64,000 nucleotides of DNA from Rhizomys pruinosus (lineage: Eukaryota; Chordata; Mammalia; Rodentia; Spalacidae): assembly GCA_009823505.1 (NCBI GenBank), contig VZQC01000392.1, positions 1,653,186 through 1,717,185 on the forward strand. The letters are read 5' to 3'. The notes beneath the pieces are model-generated. The model saw nothing but the letters and a program-made list of their open reading frames with translations, was not told where the DNA came from and searched no databases. The position numbers were made by a program, and so were the translations under genes. Within the stretch, counting starts at the first letter, position 1. Each line of letters begins with the position of its first letter. Of this stretch, positions 22,200 to 33,134 are shown piece after piece.

Positions 22200-24085
22200 T
22201 AAACAAAAAGTCTCAGTTCATCATTAGTCTATCCCCAGTAGGAAAAATAGCAGCTTCCTCAAAGTAGTATTAGATTCTGAAAAATTCCCACAGATGACCT
22301 GACACAGGGCAAAGATGTGTTAGAACTTAGGAGGCCAAGTTGGAAGACATACTCAGAACTGTGTTATCTGGGGCACTGTGTTACTTGCAGTATATTTAAG
22401 TAGCAGTATTATCTTTGTCTCAAAAGTATTCTGTAATTCTGATATTGAATAGTTATTGTTCTGAATATTCTAAAAGGAATGCTACCAATTTTGGGCAAAA
22501 GAAAATGCTTCATACTAGTAGGTTACTACCTCGTGATGCCCCTCTTACTGAGCATCCGCCATGTATGGTGGCTTTCTAAACACTACTGTGCTCCCCACAC
22601 CAAATCAAAAACCATGCTTGCCACTAAGGCTCAGAAATATTTGTTTGCCCATAAGTTTCATAGCTAGCAAGCAAAGGAGCCAGTCTTCTAAATCATGCCT
22701 CTCAGGCTGAGGCTCCACAAGGCCTTCTCTGCCTATCCCCACACCACCTACTAGGCCTGCAACACAACACAGCCACAATCAGCAGAAGGCTGTGCTCTCT
22801 AGATAATGAGCATTTTTGTGAGTAGTGCAAAGTGCTCCCCTCCCACCCTCAGACAAAGGGTTCTTCCTACAGAGGAAAGACTAGGAGGAGGCGTCTTGAG
22901 TCTGCCTTGAAACAGAGCCAGGGCCTAAAAGCTTCCAGAGCCACATGAGTCACACCCATCAATATGCATTAGCTCCTGGGCAGTGCTCCTCTGGGGTGCT
23001 TCTGAGCCAGAAAAGGATTAACCCTTCTCTGTATCAGACTTTCCACATGCTACAGTGGCTGGCTTTCTTGTTCTACTTAAATGAAGACTAACTCATTTTT
23101 CTACCTATATTGTTTCAGAAGTGATCCCTTCACTTTATTTCCTGAGCATTGTAAGGATCTGAAATAATTTTCAAAAGTCCTACAATGCCCAAATTCAGGT
23201 GTTATCCTTCCTACCTTTATCTAACATATATCCCAGAGGCAACTTTATCTAGATAGGACTTTTAAAACCCAGCAGATTTATTCTGTGCCTCTCCAGCCAT
23301 GCAGGTGGCCCACAACTTTGGGACAGCATTTCAGGGTGACTAGGACATGCCTTGGTAAGGCAGGCCCTGTTGCAATCAACCTTGATTAAAACACAGCACT
23401 CATACTGTGACCCTAATATGCTCCTTTCCCACAGGATCAGCCCAAATCTTTCTAAACATCAGTCCCCTGAACAATGTGTACATGGAGCCATAGAAGAAGC
23501 ATGAAGAATAAACAGGGTCATGTTTCTTTCCAGTCAGACTCACCTTCCTCAGTCCTGTCACCTCATTTCCTAGTTAACAGGTCATGAGCTTTGTAATCAG
23601 AGAAGCCTAGGCTAAATTCAGACACCAGTGAATCAGATCCAAGCAATGCAAGCATTTTGGCCATTCTAAACCTTGGTTTATCTACTTCACCTGTGACCAA
23701 CCAGCTGCTCAGGGATTCAGAAGTCTCAGGATGACACTGGGATAGGAGCCTAGGCCTAGCAGATGGCTCAGCACACAGGCTCCTGATACTTCCCTGATTG
23801 CATGCTTTCACATGACAGTGTAATGCTGTCAGTGCTCTCACAGGACACTAAAAACACATTGGCAATACACAGGAAAGCAGGAATTTCTCCTCTTCCAGGA
23901 CCTCCACTGTGTAGATTCTATGCTCCTAATAATACAGCCTATACTTACTTGGCAGCAACCCTCTAAAGACAATCTGATTATGTCTACATAGGATCATATG
24001 CTTGGGCTAGAGCCCTCTCAAAGCACAGGCAAAAGAAATACAGACTCCCAACCCTCACATCTACTGGATCAGGATCTAGATTTTC
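22200..24085. other. No recognisable feature
   Basis: The longest stretch without an identifiable repeat. Base composition is close to balanced, unlike the L1-rich second half. No exon, splice-framed open frame or RNA fold was recognised by eye. It is the best place in the window to look for unique, possibly intronic or regulatory, DNA. Confidence 0.4.
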
Positions 24086-24088
24086 AGC

Positions 24089-24300
24089 TGGGGGAGAGAG
24101 TTAGAGACATGGCAGTTAGGAGCACTTGCAGAGGACCTGGGTTCAGTTCCCAGCACCCCCACAGTGACTGACAACCATCTGTAACTTCAGTTCCAGGGGA
24201 TTTGACACCCTCTTCTCCTCCATGAGCACTGCATGACATAGGTGCTCTTACATACATGCAGGCAATACACTCACACATAAAATTTAAAAATAAAAATTTA
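24089..24300 (+). mobile_element. B2-type SINE, diverged
   Basis: 'gttagagacatggcagttaggagcacttgcagaggacctgggttcag' with the tail 'cactcacacataaaatttaaaa'. The block around the anticodon arm is partly deleted. Confidence 0.8.
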
Positions 24301-24305
24301 AAAAT

Positions 24306-24450
24306 AGCCGGGCATGGTGGCACACACCTTTAATTCCCAGCACTCAGGAGGCAGAGGCAGAGGCAGGTGGATCTCTTTGAGTTCAAGGCCAGCCTGGTTT
24401 ACATAGCAAACTCTGGGCCAGCTGGGACTAAAGGGAGCCCTGTCTTAAAA
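24306..24450 (+). mobile_element. B1 SINE
   Basis: From 'gccgggcatggtggcacac' to 'gagccctgtctt' and an A-rich end. It carries a small 'ggcagaggca' duplication. It follows a B2 tail immediately. Confidence 0.92.
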
Positions 24451-24531
24451 ATATCTCCCCCAAATTAAAAAAAAAATATTCCTTTTGGGCTTCTATCAGA
24501 TTCAGTGCACTGCTCCTCAGATTGGAAGTTT

Positions 24532-24845
24532 GCTCCTCTCCCCTCCCCTTCCCTTCCCCTTCCCCTCCCCTTCCCCCTCCTCCCCCTCCTCTCCCCTCCT
24601 CTCTTCCTCTTCTCCTCTCCCCTCCTCTCTTCCTCTTCTCCTCTCCCCTCCTCTCTTCCTCTTCTCCTCCCCCTCCCCTCTCCTCCCCTCCCCTCCCCTC
24701 TCCTCCCCTCCCCTCCCCACCCGTCTCCTCCCCTCCCCACCCCTCTCCTCACCTCCCCTCCCCTCCTCCCCTCTCCTTTCCTTCTTGCCTGCCTGCCTCC
24801 ATTCGTCTTTCCTCTTTCCCTCTCTCCCTCCCTTCCCTGTCCCCT
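24532..24845. repeat. Polypyrimidine (C/T) tract, about 310 bp
   Basis: Almost pure C and T on the plus strand, made of variations of 'cccctcccctt', 'cctctcttcctcttctcctctcc' in part and 'cccctcccc', with mirror symmetry in several sub-blocks. It opens up to six overlapping long frames (for example 199 codons), none of which is credible. Such tracts can form triplex (H-DNA) structures and often mutate in length. Confidence 0.95.
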
Positions 24846-24849
24846 TCCC

Positions 24850-25870
24850 TTTCTTCTTTATAAAAAAGAACATACAGGTTAAGCCAACCAAAATGAGCAA
24901 AGATGGGACTCAGAGCCAGTGTCAAAGTTTCAGAGAAGATGAAACAAGCTTCCCAAGCTTCACAATCATGAAAGCCCCCTACTCTCTCCTACCAGCCTCA
25001 GTTCCCCCTTCAGCATGGCTACCACTTAATCTGAGTATTAAGAGGCCTCCTCATACCACTCAGGATTTGTGCCCAGTGGACTAGTGCTTGCTGATGAAGA
25101 CAAAGCCTTCCTTATTCTACATTACTTACAGGATGAGGGAAGAGGGCAGAGAGAAATAAAGGGTTAACTGGGAAGGGAAAGGGACAGAAAGAGTTGGTGG
25201 ACAAGAGAGGAACACACAGTGGCAGGAAAAGGAAAACCTGCACCAGCAGCAGTGGCCCTGTAAATTCACTCCATCCTAGAGATGAGTGGGCTGGGGGCCC
25301 AGACAAAGCAGATAGAGCCAGCAGTGCTCCTAGTACTAAGAGTAAGGGGTCACACAAATGTCTCTGAAAAGAAAAGCTGCTGAGCCCCAGAAATTCTGCC
25401 TTTCCAGGCTGGAAAGCCTGGCAGATAACTCCAAGTTAGCTCTTCTCTATAGTCAGGGAGAGAGCTGCTCCAGGAGAAAGGACTTCCTTAAGCCTATTAT
25501 GTCTGATATTCTCACAGCCACAGAGGAAGCAGGTCTCTAAACACAAGGTTGTGTTGGCAACTCAATGACTGGGTGTTGCAAGTCTATAACAGATACAAAT
25601 AAGGGTCTTTTCCAAGACCAAATTTCACAGTGACACCAATGCTCACTGGGCATGCTCTGTGCTCTCACCCCCATGTGGACTGAGTTAATGACACTGTGGT
25701 TAGCTCAGCATCTTATTTCTGCCTCTGGGCTTATGAGAAAGATCATTAGAGCATGGATTACAAGCTGTTTTGTGTGCCCTGTGAATTAAGAATTGTTCCT
25801 ATTAGGCGGTCTTTTATTATTATTTTATTGGAATTATTATTAGTAGTATTTCGTAGTATGTAGTCGTATG
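24850..25870. other. No recognisable feature
   Basis: Mixed DNA. Open frames of 60-81 codons with no domain. A short TTA-rich patch lies at about 25812-25855. Confidence 0.35.
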
Positions 25871-25876
25871 GCTCTT

Positions 25877-26026
25877 TCTTTAAGCGTGACAGGTGTATCC
25901 CCGTAGCCCCAGGCTGTCCTTGTGGGAACTCACTCTGTAGACCAGGCTGGCCTTGAACGCACAAAGATCCGCCTGTCTCCTGCCTCTGAGTGCTAGGATT
26001 AAAGCATTGCCAACCACGCCCAGGCT
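25877..26026 (-). mobile_element. B1 SINE, antisense, indel-rich
   Basis: The core 'gtagaccaggctggccttgaacgcaca' and 'gagtgctaggattaaagc' identify a B1. Several single-base gains and losses disrupt it ('caggtgtatccccgtag', 'gcattgccaaccacg'). Confidence 0.85.
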
Positions 26027-26040
26027 TTATTATTATTATT

Positions 26041-26165
26041 ATTTTTTTTTTTGGTCTTTTTTGATACAGGGTCTCCCTCGGTGGCCCCAGCTGTCCTGGA
26101 ACCCTACTCCTTGTAGACCAGGCTGGCCCTTGAACTCACAAAGATCGCCCTGCCTCTGCCTCCCC
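26041..26165 (-). mobile_element. B1 SINE, antisense, truncated
   Basis: Poly(T) plus 'gatacagggtctccctcgg' down to 'cctgcctctgcctcccc'. The remaining 5' third is replaced by the following antisense B2. Confidence 0.88.
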
Positions 26166-26376
26166 TTTTTTATGTGTATGAGTGTACTGTTCGCATGTTA
26201 GGTTGGGGACCTGTGTCATGCAATGCTGTGGAGGTCAGAAGAGGGTGTCGGATTCCCCTGTCAACTCTGGAATTGAGTTAGATGGTTCTTAGCCACCATG
26301 TGGGTGCTGGGAATTGAACTCAGGTCCCTGCAAGAGCAGTCGGTGCTCTTAACCACTGAGCCATCTCTCTAGCCCC
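26166..26376 (-). mobile_element. B2-type SINE, antisense, indel-rich
   Basis: 'tatgtgtatgagtgtactg' to 'gagccatctctctagcccc'. It has extra bases such as 'gtcaactctggaattgag' that other copies lack. Confidence 0.88.
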
Positions 26377-26403
26377 AGTTTATAGGTTTCTAAAAAGTTG
26401 AAT

Positions 26404-26529
26404 AGGCCAGGTGTGGTGGTGCATGCCTTTAATCCCAGCACCACAGAGACAGGCAGATCTCTGCAAGATCAAGGCCAGCCTGGTCTGGTCGGTATAATGA
26501 GTTCCAGGTCAGTTCCTGTCTCAAAAAAT
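26404..26529 (+). mobile_element. B1 SINE, internally deleted
   Basis: 'ggccaggtgtggtggtgcatg' to 'gttcctgtctcaaaaaatttt'. The 'gcacttgggaggcagagg' block is shortened to 'gcaccacagagacagg'. Its tail leads straight into the polypurine tract, which probably grew from it. Confidence 0.88.
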
Positions 26530-26530
26530 T

Positions 26531-26830
26531 TTGAAGGAGGAGGAGGAGGAGAGGAGGAGGAGGAGGAGGACGAGGAGGAGAGAGGAGGAGGAGGAGGAGA
26601 GGAGGAGGAAAGGACTAGGAGCCAGGATAAAGCCGGACAAGCGGACAAGATGGGGATGGGACGGCGGGGGGAGGAAGAGGAGAAGAGGAGGAATGGGAGG
26701 AGAGGGAGGAGGAGGAGAAGGGGGAGGAGGAGGAGGAGGAGGAGGAGGAGGAGGAGGGGGAGGAGGAAGAAGAAGAGGAGGAGGAGGGCTACAACGATGA
26801 GGAGGACCAAAAGGAGGAAGAAGCCGCCAC
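26531..26830. repeat. Polypurine (GGA/GAG)n tract, about 300 bp
   Basis: (GGA)n with GAAG and GGGG variants, broken by a short mixed block at about 26612-26670. It gives rise to spurious frames rich in Glu/Gly/Arg on one strand and Ser/Pro/Leu on the other, up to 185 codons, which I do not call genes. It is the strand complement in style of the tract at 24532-24845. Confidence 0.95.
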
Positions 26831-27279
26831 CCACATGTGACCACATAAAAGCATCTGCAAATACCTGGCTCCTGCAGCCACAAGTAACTGACATCTCCAA
26901 TAGAACTCTACCCCGGGGGCCACTTTTGCCACAACTACTGCCAGGAAAACCCTGAAATACCTTGAAAAGTGGAACTAGGTTGAAACACACTGTCCATTAC
27001 CCTAAGCTAGAAAAAACTCAGCCACTAACTGTTGGCCCCTGAAGAGCAGTAAGAGGCCAGACAAATGAGGCTTGAGAAGGGCAAGGCCGTCTGTGCAGCA
27101 CAGGGTCTTAGCTAGTAACTAGTGCTGCTTATGCCCCACCCTCCCAGCCACCCACTGCACCTGAAAATCCAGTTTGGGTCCTATAGTGACACAAGAAGGC
27201 CTCTACTCACTAGGATGTGTAGAGCTGAGGGTGTTTATAGGACAGGTTCATACAGCAAAACAGGAAATAGACACTATTT
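26831..27279. other. No recognisable feature
   Basis: Short unique stretch between the polypurine tract and a B1. Confidence 0.35.
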
Positions 27280-27293
27280 AAAAAAGCAGCCTA

Positions 27294-27471
27294 GCCGGAC
27301 ATGGTGGCACATGCCTTTAATCCTAGCACTTGAGAGGCAGAGGCAGGTGTATCTTTGTGAGTTCAAGGCCAGCCTGGTCTACAGAGCGAGTTCCAGAATA
27401 GTTGGGGCTACAGGGAGACCCTGTCTGGGAAAGACCAAAAAATAAAAAATAAATAAAAATAAAAATAAAAT
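27294..27471 (+). mobile_element. B1 SINE with target-site duplication
   Basis: From 'gccggacatggtggcacatgcc' to an A/T-rich tail '(aaaat)n'. Flanked by 'aaaaaagcagccta' at 27280-27293 and 27472-27485, a perfect 14 bp duplication. Confidence 0.95.
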
Positions 27472-27485
27472 AAAAAAGCAGCCTA

Positions 27486-28180
27486 ATATCATGCACTTCT
27501 TATGTCTATACTACACAAAGCAACAGCTGAGTGCTCATAAGAAGCACCAGTGGCTGCCATGCTCCTGGGCCGTATAGCTCCTCATATGCCCAGTGAAATG
27601 ACTGTCATGCTCCAAATCAGTGCTTTAAAGTTTTTTTTAATTAAAAAATAGAGGCACAATCTCCCAAAACAGCTCTGTAGAGGTTAACTAGAGACCAGGC
27701 TCCAGAAACCAAAGAAGTTGGCATTTGGTTATCTTCCAAATCAATTGCCCTAATGTATTCAGCAGACAGCAGCTCTCTGTGCTGTACACCTGCACTATAT
27801 CTCATTGCTCTGTAGGTCATGTGCCTCACAAAATTGATTTAAGAGAGATTATTCAATTCCATTTTACATTTCATGTTTTGGAGTTCTGCCAGCAGTAACT
27901 GCAGTTCTTCCAGAGGTCAGAAAGGCATGGACAAGGCGATCTCTGACCATTGTAAATGGAACTCCATATTCCTTTTATGAATTTCCTGTCGATCTTCAAA
28001 TTACTTCAAATACAATTGCCCTTCCCTGAGACAGTGTTTTATGTCTCCATGCCTGCCTCTTCTTCTATCCCATTACATCTTCCCTGGCACCAGCACTCTC
28101 TCAGAGCATCTGTCTTGGAAACAGGGATAGAGGCAGGAAGGGCCCCTAAAGCCTCCTGATCACACATTAAAAAATGCTTT
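27486..28180. other. No recognisable feature
   Basis: Mixed DNA, no element recognised. Confidence 0.35.
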
Positions 28181-28182
28181 AT

Positions 28183-28345
28183 GGGGGACCAGCAAGATGT
28201 CTCAGCAAGTAAAAGTACCTGCCACTAAGCCTGAGCTCAATTCCCTGAACCCAGGATGGAAGGAGAGAACTAATGCCCACAAGTTGTCCTCTGACCTCCA
28301 CATACATGCCATGACACACATGCATGATAAAAAGAGAACTACCTG
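28183..28345 (+). mobile_element. B3-like SINE
   Basis: 'gaccagcaagatgtctcagc', 'cctgccactaagcctgag', 'gaaggagagaactaatgcc' and 'agttgtcctctgacctcc' follow the order of rodent B3. The tail is degenerate. Confidence 0.7.
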
Positions 28346-28574
28346 GAGAGAAGAATGAGTCTCCCATGAGGGAGGAATGGAGATAAGGCAATGGGATGGG
28401 GAATATGGACAGAATACACTTAAATACACATATGAAAAAAATCACTAAAACATCCGTTATTATGTAAGCTGACTCCAAGTACTAATACAAAATTACCTAA
28501 TTGAGAAAAAAAATCTTGCTTGGTATTAGTTTCTTTATCAACTACAAATCATTTCCTTATTCTCTATGTGTGCA

Positions 28575-28682
28575 CATGTATGTATATGTATTCATGTGTA
28601 CAGGTATGCTTTCTCATGCAAGCACATGTGGAAATCAGAAGTTGATGTTGGATGTCTTCCTCAATTGCTTCTCCACCTTACT
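28575..28682 (-). mobile_element. B4-like SINE, part 1
   Basis: 'gcaagcacatgtggaaatcagaagttgatgttgg...ttcctcaattgcttctccacctt' resembles the B4/RSINE type. Interrupted by an L1 3' piece, after which the SINE resumes at about 28866. Confidence 0.5.
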
Positions 28683-28862
28683 TTTAATACATTTTATTCT
28701 TTGAGAATTTCATCCAATTTATTTTGATCAGATTCACTCCAACTCATCCCTTACTCCTCCAAGATCCACTCCCATCTCCCTAACATCCTACCTCTTCCCA
28801 ATTTAATGTCCCCTTTTATTATTTCATTGAACCCATTAACTCTAATTTGTGCTGTCCATATA
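28683..28862 (-). mobile_element. L1 3' UTR fragment (older Lx-like), antisense
   Basis: 'attttattctttgagaatttcat', 'tattttgatcagattcactcc', 'cccttactcctccaagatcc' and 'ttaactctaatttgtgctgtcc' in this order match the reverse complement of an older murine-type L1 3' UTR that I know. Confidence 0.65.
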
Positions 28863-28865
28863 CTT

Positions 28866-28992
28866 CTTTTGAAACAGGGTCTCTCACTGAACCTAAAGAG
28901 ACTAGACTGGCTGGCCAGCAAGTCCCCAGGATCCCTTTGCCTGCTCATGTATTACTAGGGTTGTATGTATATGATGCCATGCCTAGCTTTTA
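28866..28992 (-). mobile_element. B4-like SINE, part 2 (B1-like portion)
   Basis: 'gaaacagggtctctcactgaacc', 'gactggctggccagcaagtccccaggatcc' and 'catgcctagctttt' are typical of the B1-related portion of rodent B4 SINEs on the reverse strand. Confidence 0.6.
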
Positions 28993-29550
28993 TGTTTTTA
29001 TATTATTTTCTTGGTACCAAATTGGTTTTAATGAGTTATTATGTAAATTGTAATTTCTAGATTAAGCCCAAATTCCTTTCAGTTCAGTGTAACTAGCGGT
29101 TTAAGAGAAAAAGCCCTAACTCCAATAGCCTGACAAGTCTGGCTACCTGACTTGATACACCAATTAAAGGACAGAAAGAATATATGTTATTAATTTGGCC
29201 AGGTCACAGGACCAAACAGAGGTACCTAATGGCCCTAGATCTTTCCTGAGGAGTTTTAACATAAGCCTTAGATGTAATTTTTTGTGTATGAACAAAAGTT
29301 ATAATCTGGCCTAAAGACTTTTACTTAATCTTACAGCCAAAAAAAAGTTATTGTTTGTAATATAATCAAGCACACTGGGCCATGTGCTCTTGTAACCTGG
29401 ACATATGAACTTAATCCTTCAGGACCCTGCCTTGCTCTTCATCCACGATAATGAATGAATATGCTAGATTAACATATCAAAGTGATGAATAGCAGTATGC
29501 TATTCTCATTGCAAACTCATGAACCTGTGCCCAATTCATCTGTCTTCCTT
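28993..29550. other. No recognisable feature
   Basis: AT-rich unique-looking DNA. Confidence 0.35.
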
Positions 29551-29554
29551 AGAG

Positions 29555-29901
29555 CTCCTTCCCTGGGACAAAAGGCACTTGTAAGAAGCTAACTTTAAAA
29601 AGAAAAAAAAAATCTGCCAAGCAAGGCACAGTTTTTTTTTTAAGTTAGCTTTTATTTTTTTATGTGTAGGAGTGTACTGTCTGCATGTAGGTTTGTGCAC
29701 CTGTGTAGTGCAATGCCGCGGAGGTCAGAAGAAGGCGTCAGATTCCCCTGGAACTAGAGTTAAAGATGGTTCTTAGCTGCCATGTGGGTGCTGGGGATCG
29801 AACCTGGGTCGTCTGCAAGAGCAGTCGGTGCTCTTAACCACTGAGCTATCTGAACCCCTAAAGTGAGCTTCTTACAAGTGCCTTTTGCCCCAAGGAAGGA
29901 G
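29555..29901. repeat. 43 bp near-perfect inverted repeat flanking an antisense B2
   Basis: The arm at 29555-29597 is the reverse complement of 29859-29901, with 40 of 43 positions matching by hand count. The spacer (about 260 bp) is an A/T-rich stretch plus an antisense B2 (29650-29858). This is not the terminal inverted repeat of any element I know. Confidence 0.85.
29650..29858 (-). mobile_element. B2-type SINE, antisense
   Basis: 'tatgtgtaggagtgtactgtctgc' to 'cactgagctatctgaacccc'. The 5' end of the SINE is altered ('ctgaacccc' in place of 'ctccagcccc'). Confidence 0.9.
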
Positions 29902-29964
29902 TTTCTATAAGACATAGTTTCTTTAGAAGTATGCCTTTTTCTCTTGATAAAGCTGTATATCTAG

Positions 29965-30135
29965 GGGGCTGGAGAGATGACCTAGCGGTTAAAAGCGCCG
30001 ACTGCTCTTGCAGAGGACCTGGGCTCAATTCCCAGCACCCACATGGCATCTAAGAAGCATCTAAAGTTGTTCCAGGGGAATCCGACGCCCTCTTCTGACC
30101 TCCACGGCATTGCACAACACGGGTGCACACATTAA
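29965..30135 (+). mobile_element. B2-type SINE, short tail
   Basis: 'gggggctggagagatgacctagcgg' to 'cacaacacgggtgcacac', then A/T tail. The tail-proximal 'catgcagacagtac' segment is missing. Confidence 0.9.
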
Positions 30136-30139
30136 AAAA

Positions 30140-31370
30140 AATTTTTTTTAATCTGTAAATCTAATTTGATTCCAAAGAATTAAATGCTTCAACTGAACTT
30201 TTTCTAAGCAATAGCCTAATGGGTCACCATTTTTTCCCCCAAATCCTAAGTGCACATAATTTGGATACCAGGGAAAATACTTCTGAATAACATTTAAAGG
30301 TTCACAAATATGCTTTGATGATACTTTATTTCCAATTCCTTTAAATAAATTCATTAACTCACACGTATGTGCACAAGATTCAGGAGATAAAAAGATCTCC
30401 ATAGTGAAAGCAGAAAATTGAAAACCAAAGCTGGGACCATATTTTCTGAAGTTCAGGCCTGGTATAGAAGAAGATAAAAGCAAAAGGTAAATTAATTATT
30501 AAACCACACAGGTACAAGCTATCAAGAAAGCCTTGTGCTTATTGTCGTATCATTTAACCCCATGTATGACTGAGAATATCCAATAATTCCCTTTTTCCTC
30601 AGGACTTCTGTAGGTGCCTATCCATCCACTCCAGCAAGAGCTATCACAGAAAGCCTTGCATTCAATGTCATACAACTTACAATGTGTGACTGAGACTTAC
30701 TATATTTCCCTCTTCCCTTAGACTTCCCTAGCCACTGATCTGTGAATTCAGAGTAGAGTTTTTCTTCCTGACACAAAACGCAATGCAGCATGTCTAAATC
30801 TCACTATGGTTACATCTTGATTAAAACAAAACAGCCTAACTCTAGCGTTTATTTTAAGGTCAAGAATTGTCCTAAACTCTTGAGAACTACCTGTTCCTTC
30901 TGATGTCTTACAAAACTGTGGTCCAGAGCCAGGCTTCACTGAGTCTTCTGTTGTGATAGGCTAGTTAATGCAAACCCACATTCACTCACTACTTTGGGTG
31001 GAGAGCAAGGTGGGGTCTGGAAAGAAACGGTCATATGCCCAGGTCACAAGAGCACATGGCTCAGTGAACTTGTTTACATTATTGTTTATATATTTTAACT
31101 TTTTGGTTGCAAGGCTAAGGAAAAGTTGTTACACCAGATTATGTTCATATTGTAAAAAGCATTGCTAAACAATGAGGTATACACAATTAAACATTTTTGG
31201 TAAGAGTATTAGATCCTTGATCCTGCCTCAATTTAAGTCCTCAATTCTGCTTTTCTATGATGATCCAAGAAGTCCCTATGACTTGAGGGAATGGACTGCT
31301 TTTTAGAACATAATTACACTTGCTCTAAGATGCAATCTTTCCCTAATGAGTAATTAATTACCCTCATATA
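30140..31370. other. No recognisable feature
   Basis: Mixed DNA. An open frame of 111 codons (30148-30483, minus strand) shows no known domain. Confidence 0.35.
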
Positions 31371-31376
31371 CAAAGT

Positions 31377-31650
31377 GAGTGCACAGACCTTAGATCAGGG
31401 ATTTCCCACGACCACCTGAAGCACAGGTAGGAGCCGGATGCTTCAGCTAGGCAGATTGTTGGAAATTCTATCTCTGGGTTGTTGGATAATTATTTCATTG
31501 ATTTGTTGGATAATTAAATCATTTTCTTGTGTGGCTGTGGGGGCAGAATCACCCAGCAAGCTGGTATAAAAAGTGGGTCTGTTGCCACTCTGACACTTGA
31601 GTGCACAGAGCTTAGATCAGGCACTTCCCAGGACCACCTGAAGCACAGAG
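31377..31650 (+). promoter_or_regulatory. L1-A 5' region: 222 bp unit plus partial repeat, TATA-like box
   Basis: A block starting 'gagtgcacagaccttagatcagg' in essence (31377) recurs at 31599 as 'gagtgcacagagcttagatc', a spacing of 222 bp. The second block runs for about 50 bp before diverging into a C-rich leader (31680-31715). At 31564-31571 there is 'tataaaaa', about 30 bp upstream of the start of the second block. That would suit a TATA-directed start near 31595. It bears no resemblance to the 102 bp monomers of L1-B. Confidence 0.6.
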
Positions 31651-31922
31651 TACCAGGCCCCGGGCTAAGTTAGGCATATCCCTCCGACCCCACCCCCCGA
31701 CCCCGCCCCCCAACCCCATGAAGTGGAATTGCTGAGGGAGTGTCCAAGTGGATTTTTTGGAGAACCTTCAGAACAGAAAGGAAAAAGTGAATGAGATTTC
31801 CAACATATAAACAAAATTGAAAGCCTGAAACCTACACAAGTCAACACTCCATAAACAAGGGGGGGAAAAGGCATCTGAAGGAGGCAAGCAAAGCAAACCT
31901 TCAACACAGTGAAGAGGCATTT

Positions 31923-33062
31923 GTGATTCCCATCAGAATAAAGGCAAAAAGGGAAACCCACATGGCAGGGACACGACAAAGAGACAACATGGGAAAGGTG
32001 CAGGATAATTCCACACCAAGCTCTATCAACCCTGTGGGAGATTCCTACTGTGGGATCCCGCTGGGGGTGACCCAGGACACAGATTTTAGAGGAACAATTG
32101 CAGATATATTCAAAGAAATCAAAGAATATAAAGAACAAGTCAGAGAACTAAGGACAGAGAATGAAAAACTCAAGAAGGATATAGAGGGAGACAATGACAG
32201 ACTCCAGAAGGAAGTGGAAACATTGAAAAAGGAAACTAACCAGCAAAGCAAGAAGCTACAGGAAGAGATTAAGAAGATCCAAAAGGAAGTGGAAATACTA
32301 AAGAACTCACAGGATAAAATGAAAAAGGAAATAGAACATTCATCCAATCATGAAGAAAGGAATGGAAAAAGCCTCAGAAGCAGAATAGAGGAAGTAGAAC
32401 AAAGAATATCAGACCTAGAAGATAACACAGAACAACTAAAAAGCTCAAGGAAAGATTATGAAAAATTTTTAAATATACAAAAGTGGAACAACCAGGAACT
32501 GTGGGACACGATGAAAAGATCAAACTCCCCATCATAGAATAGAGGAAGGAGAAGAATCCCAAGAGAATGGTATTGATCAGATCTTCAACAGAATAGATGA
32601 AAATTTCCCCAAACTAAAAAAAGACAAACTCATACAAATACAAGAAGCATATAGAACTCCAAAGAGACAAGATCAGAAAAGAAACTCCCCATGCCATATC
32701 ATAGTTAAAACGCTAGATGGCCAAAACAAAGACAAAATTCTGAAAGCCACAAGAGAAAAACAACAAATCACATATAAGGGGAAACCCATCAGAATTACAA
32801 CTGACTTCTCAGTGCAAACCATGAAAGCAAGAAGAACATAGAGCAAAGCATTCCCAGTGTTAAAGGACTATAGATGCCAACCCAGGTTACTATACCCAGC
32901 AAAAATGTCAATTATAGTTGAAGGAGAGAGAAAAATCTGCCATGACATAAACAAGATGATAGAATACATGTCTGGAAAACCAACCCTTCAGAAAATACTT
33001 GAAGCAATTCAATGGACAGAAGAGAGGAGCAACTATCCCCAAGCACCTAGAAAGAGAAATTA
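31923..33062 (+). pseudogene. L1-A ORF1 (RNA-binding coiled-coil protein), broken
   Basis: Codons 1-204 (31923-32537) are open. They encode a basic start, then a long heptad-rich coiled coil (about residues 60-170) with repeated 'KLKKD', 'LQKEVETLKKE' type stretches. ORF1p normally trimerises through this coil and binds L1 RNA. After a small deletion near 32530 the frame shifts. The C-terminal domain is still readable to 33062 ('CQPRLLYPAKMSIIVEGERK' near 32875-32935). An in-frame TAG at 32839-32841 sits where a Trp is expected ('ARRT*SKAF'). The same codon is TAG in L1-B. Confidence 0.85.
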
Positions 33063-33134
33063 ATTAAAACATAACTGCAAAAGTAGAAACCAAGACTAAA
33101 AATGCAAATGGATAATAAGGTGAAAGCAAGCAAC

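Noticed and set aside
24465..25084. Open frames of up to 199 codons on both strands
   Set aside because: They are produced by the C/T tract, which has no stops in several frames; all translate to Ser/Pro/Leu or Glu/Gly/Arg low complexity.
26398..26990. Open frames of 185 and 173 codons
   Set aside because: They come from the (GGA)n tract joined to a B1 end. Low complexity, no domain.
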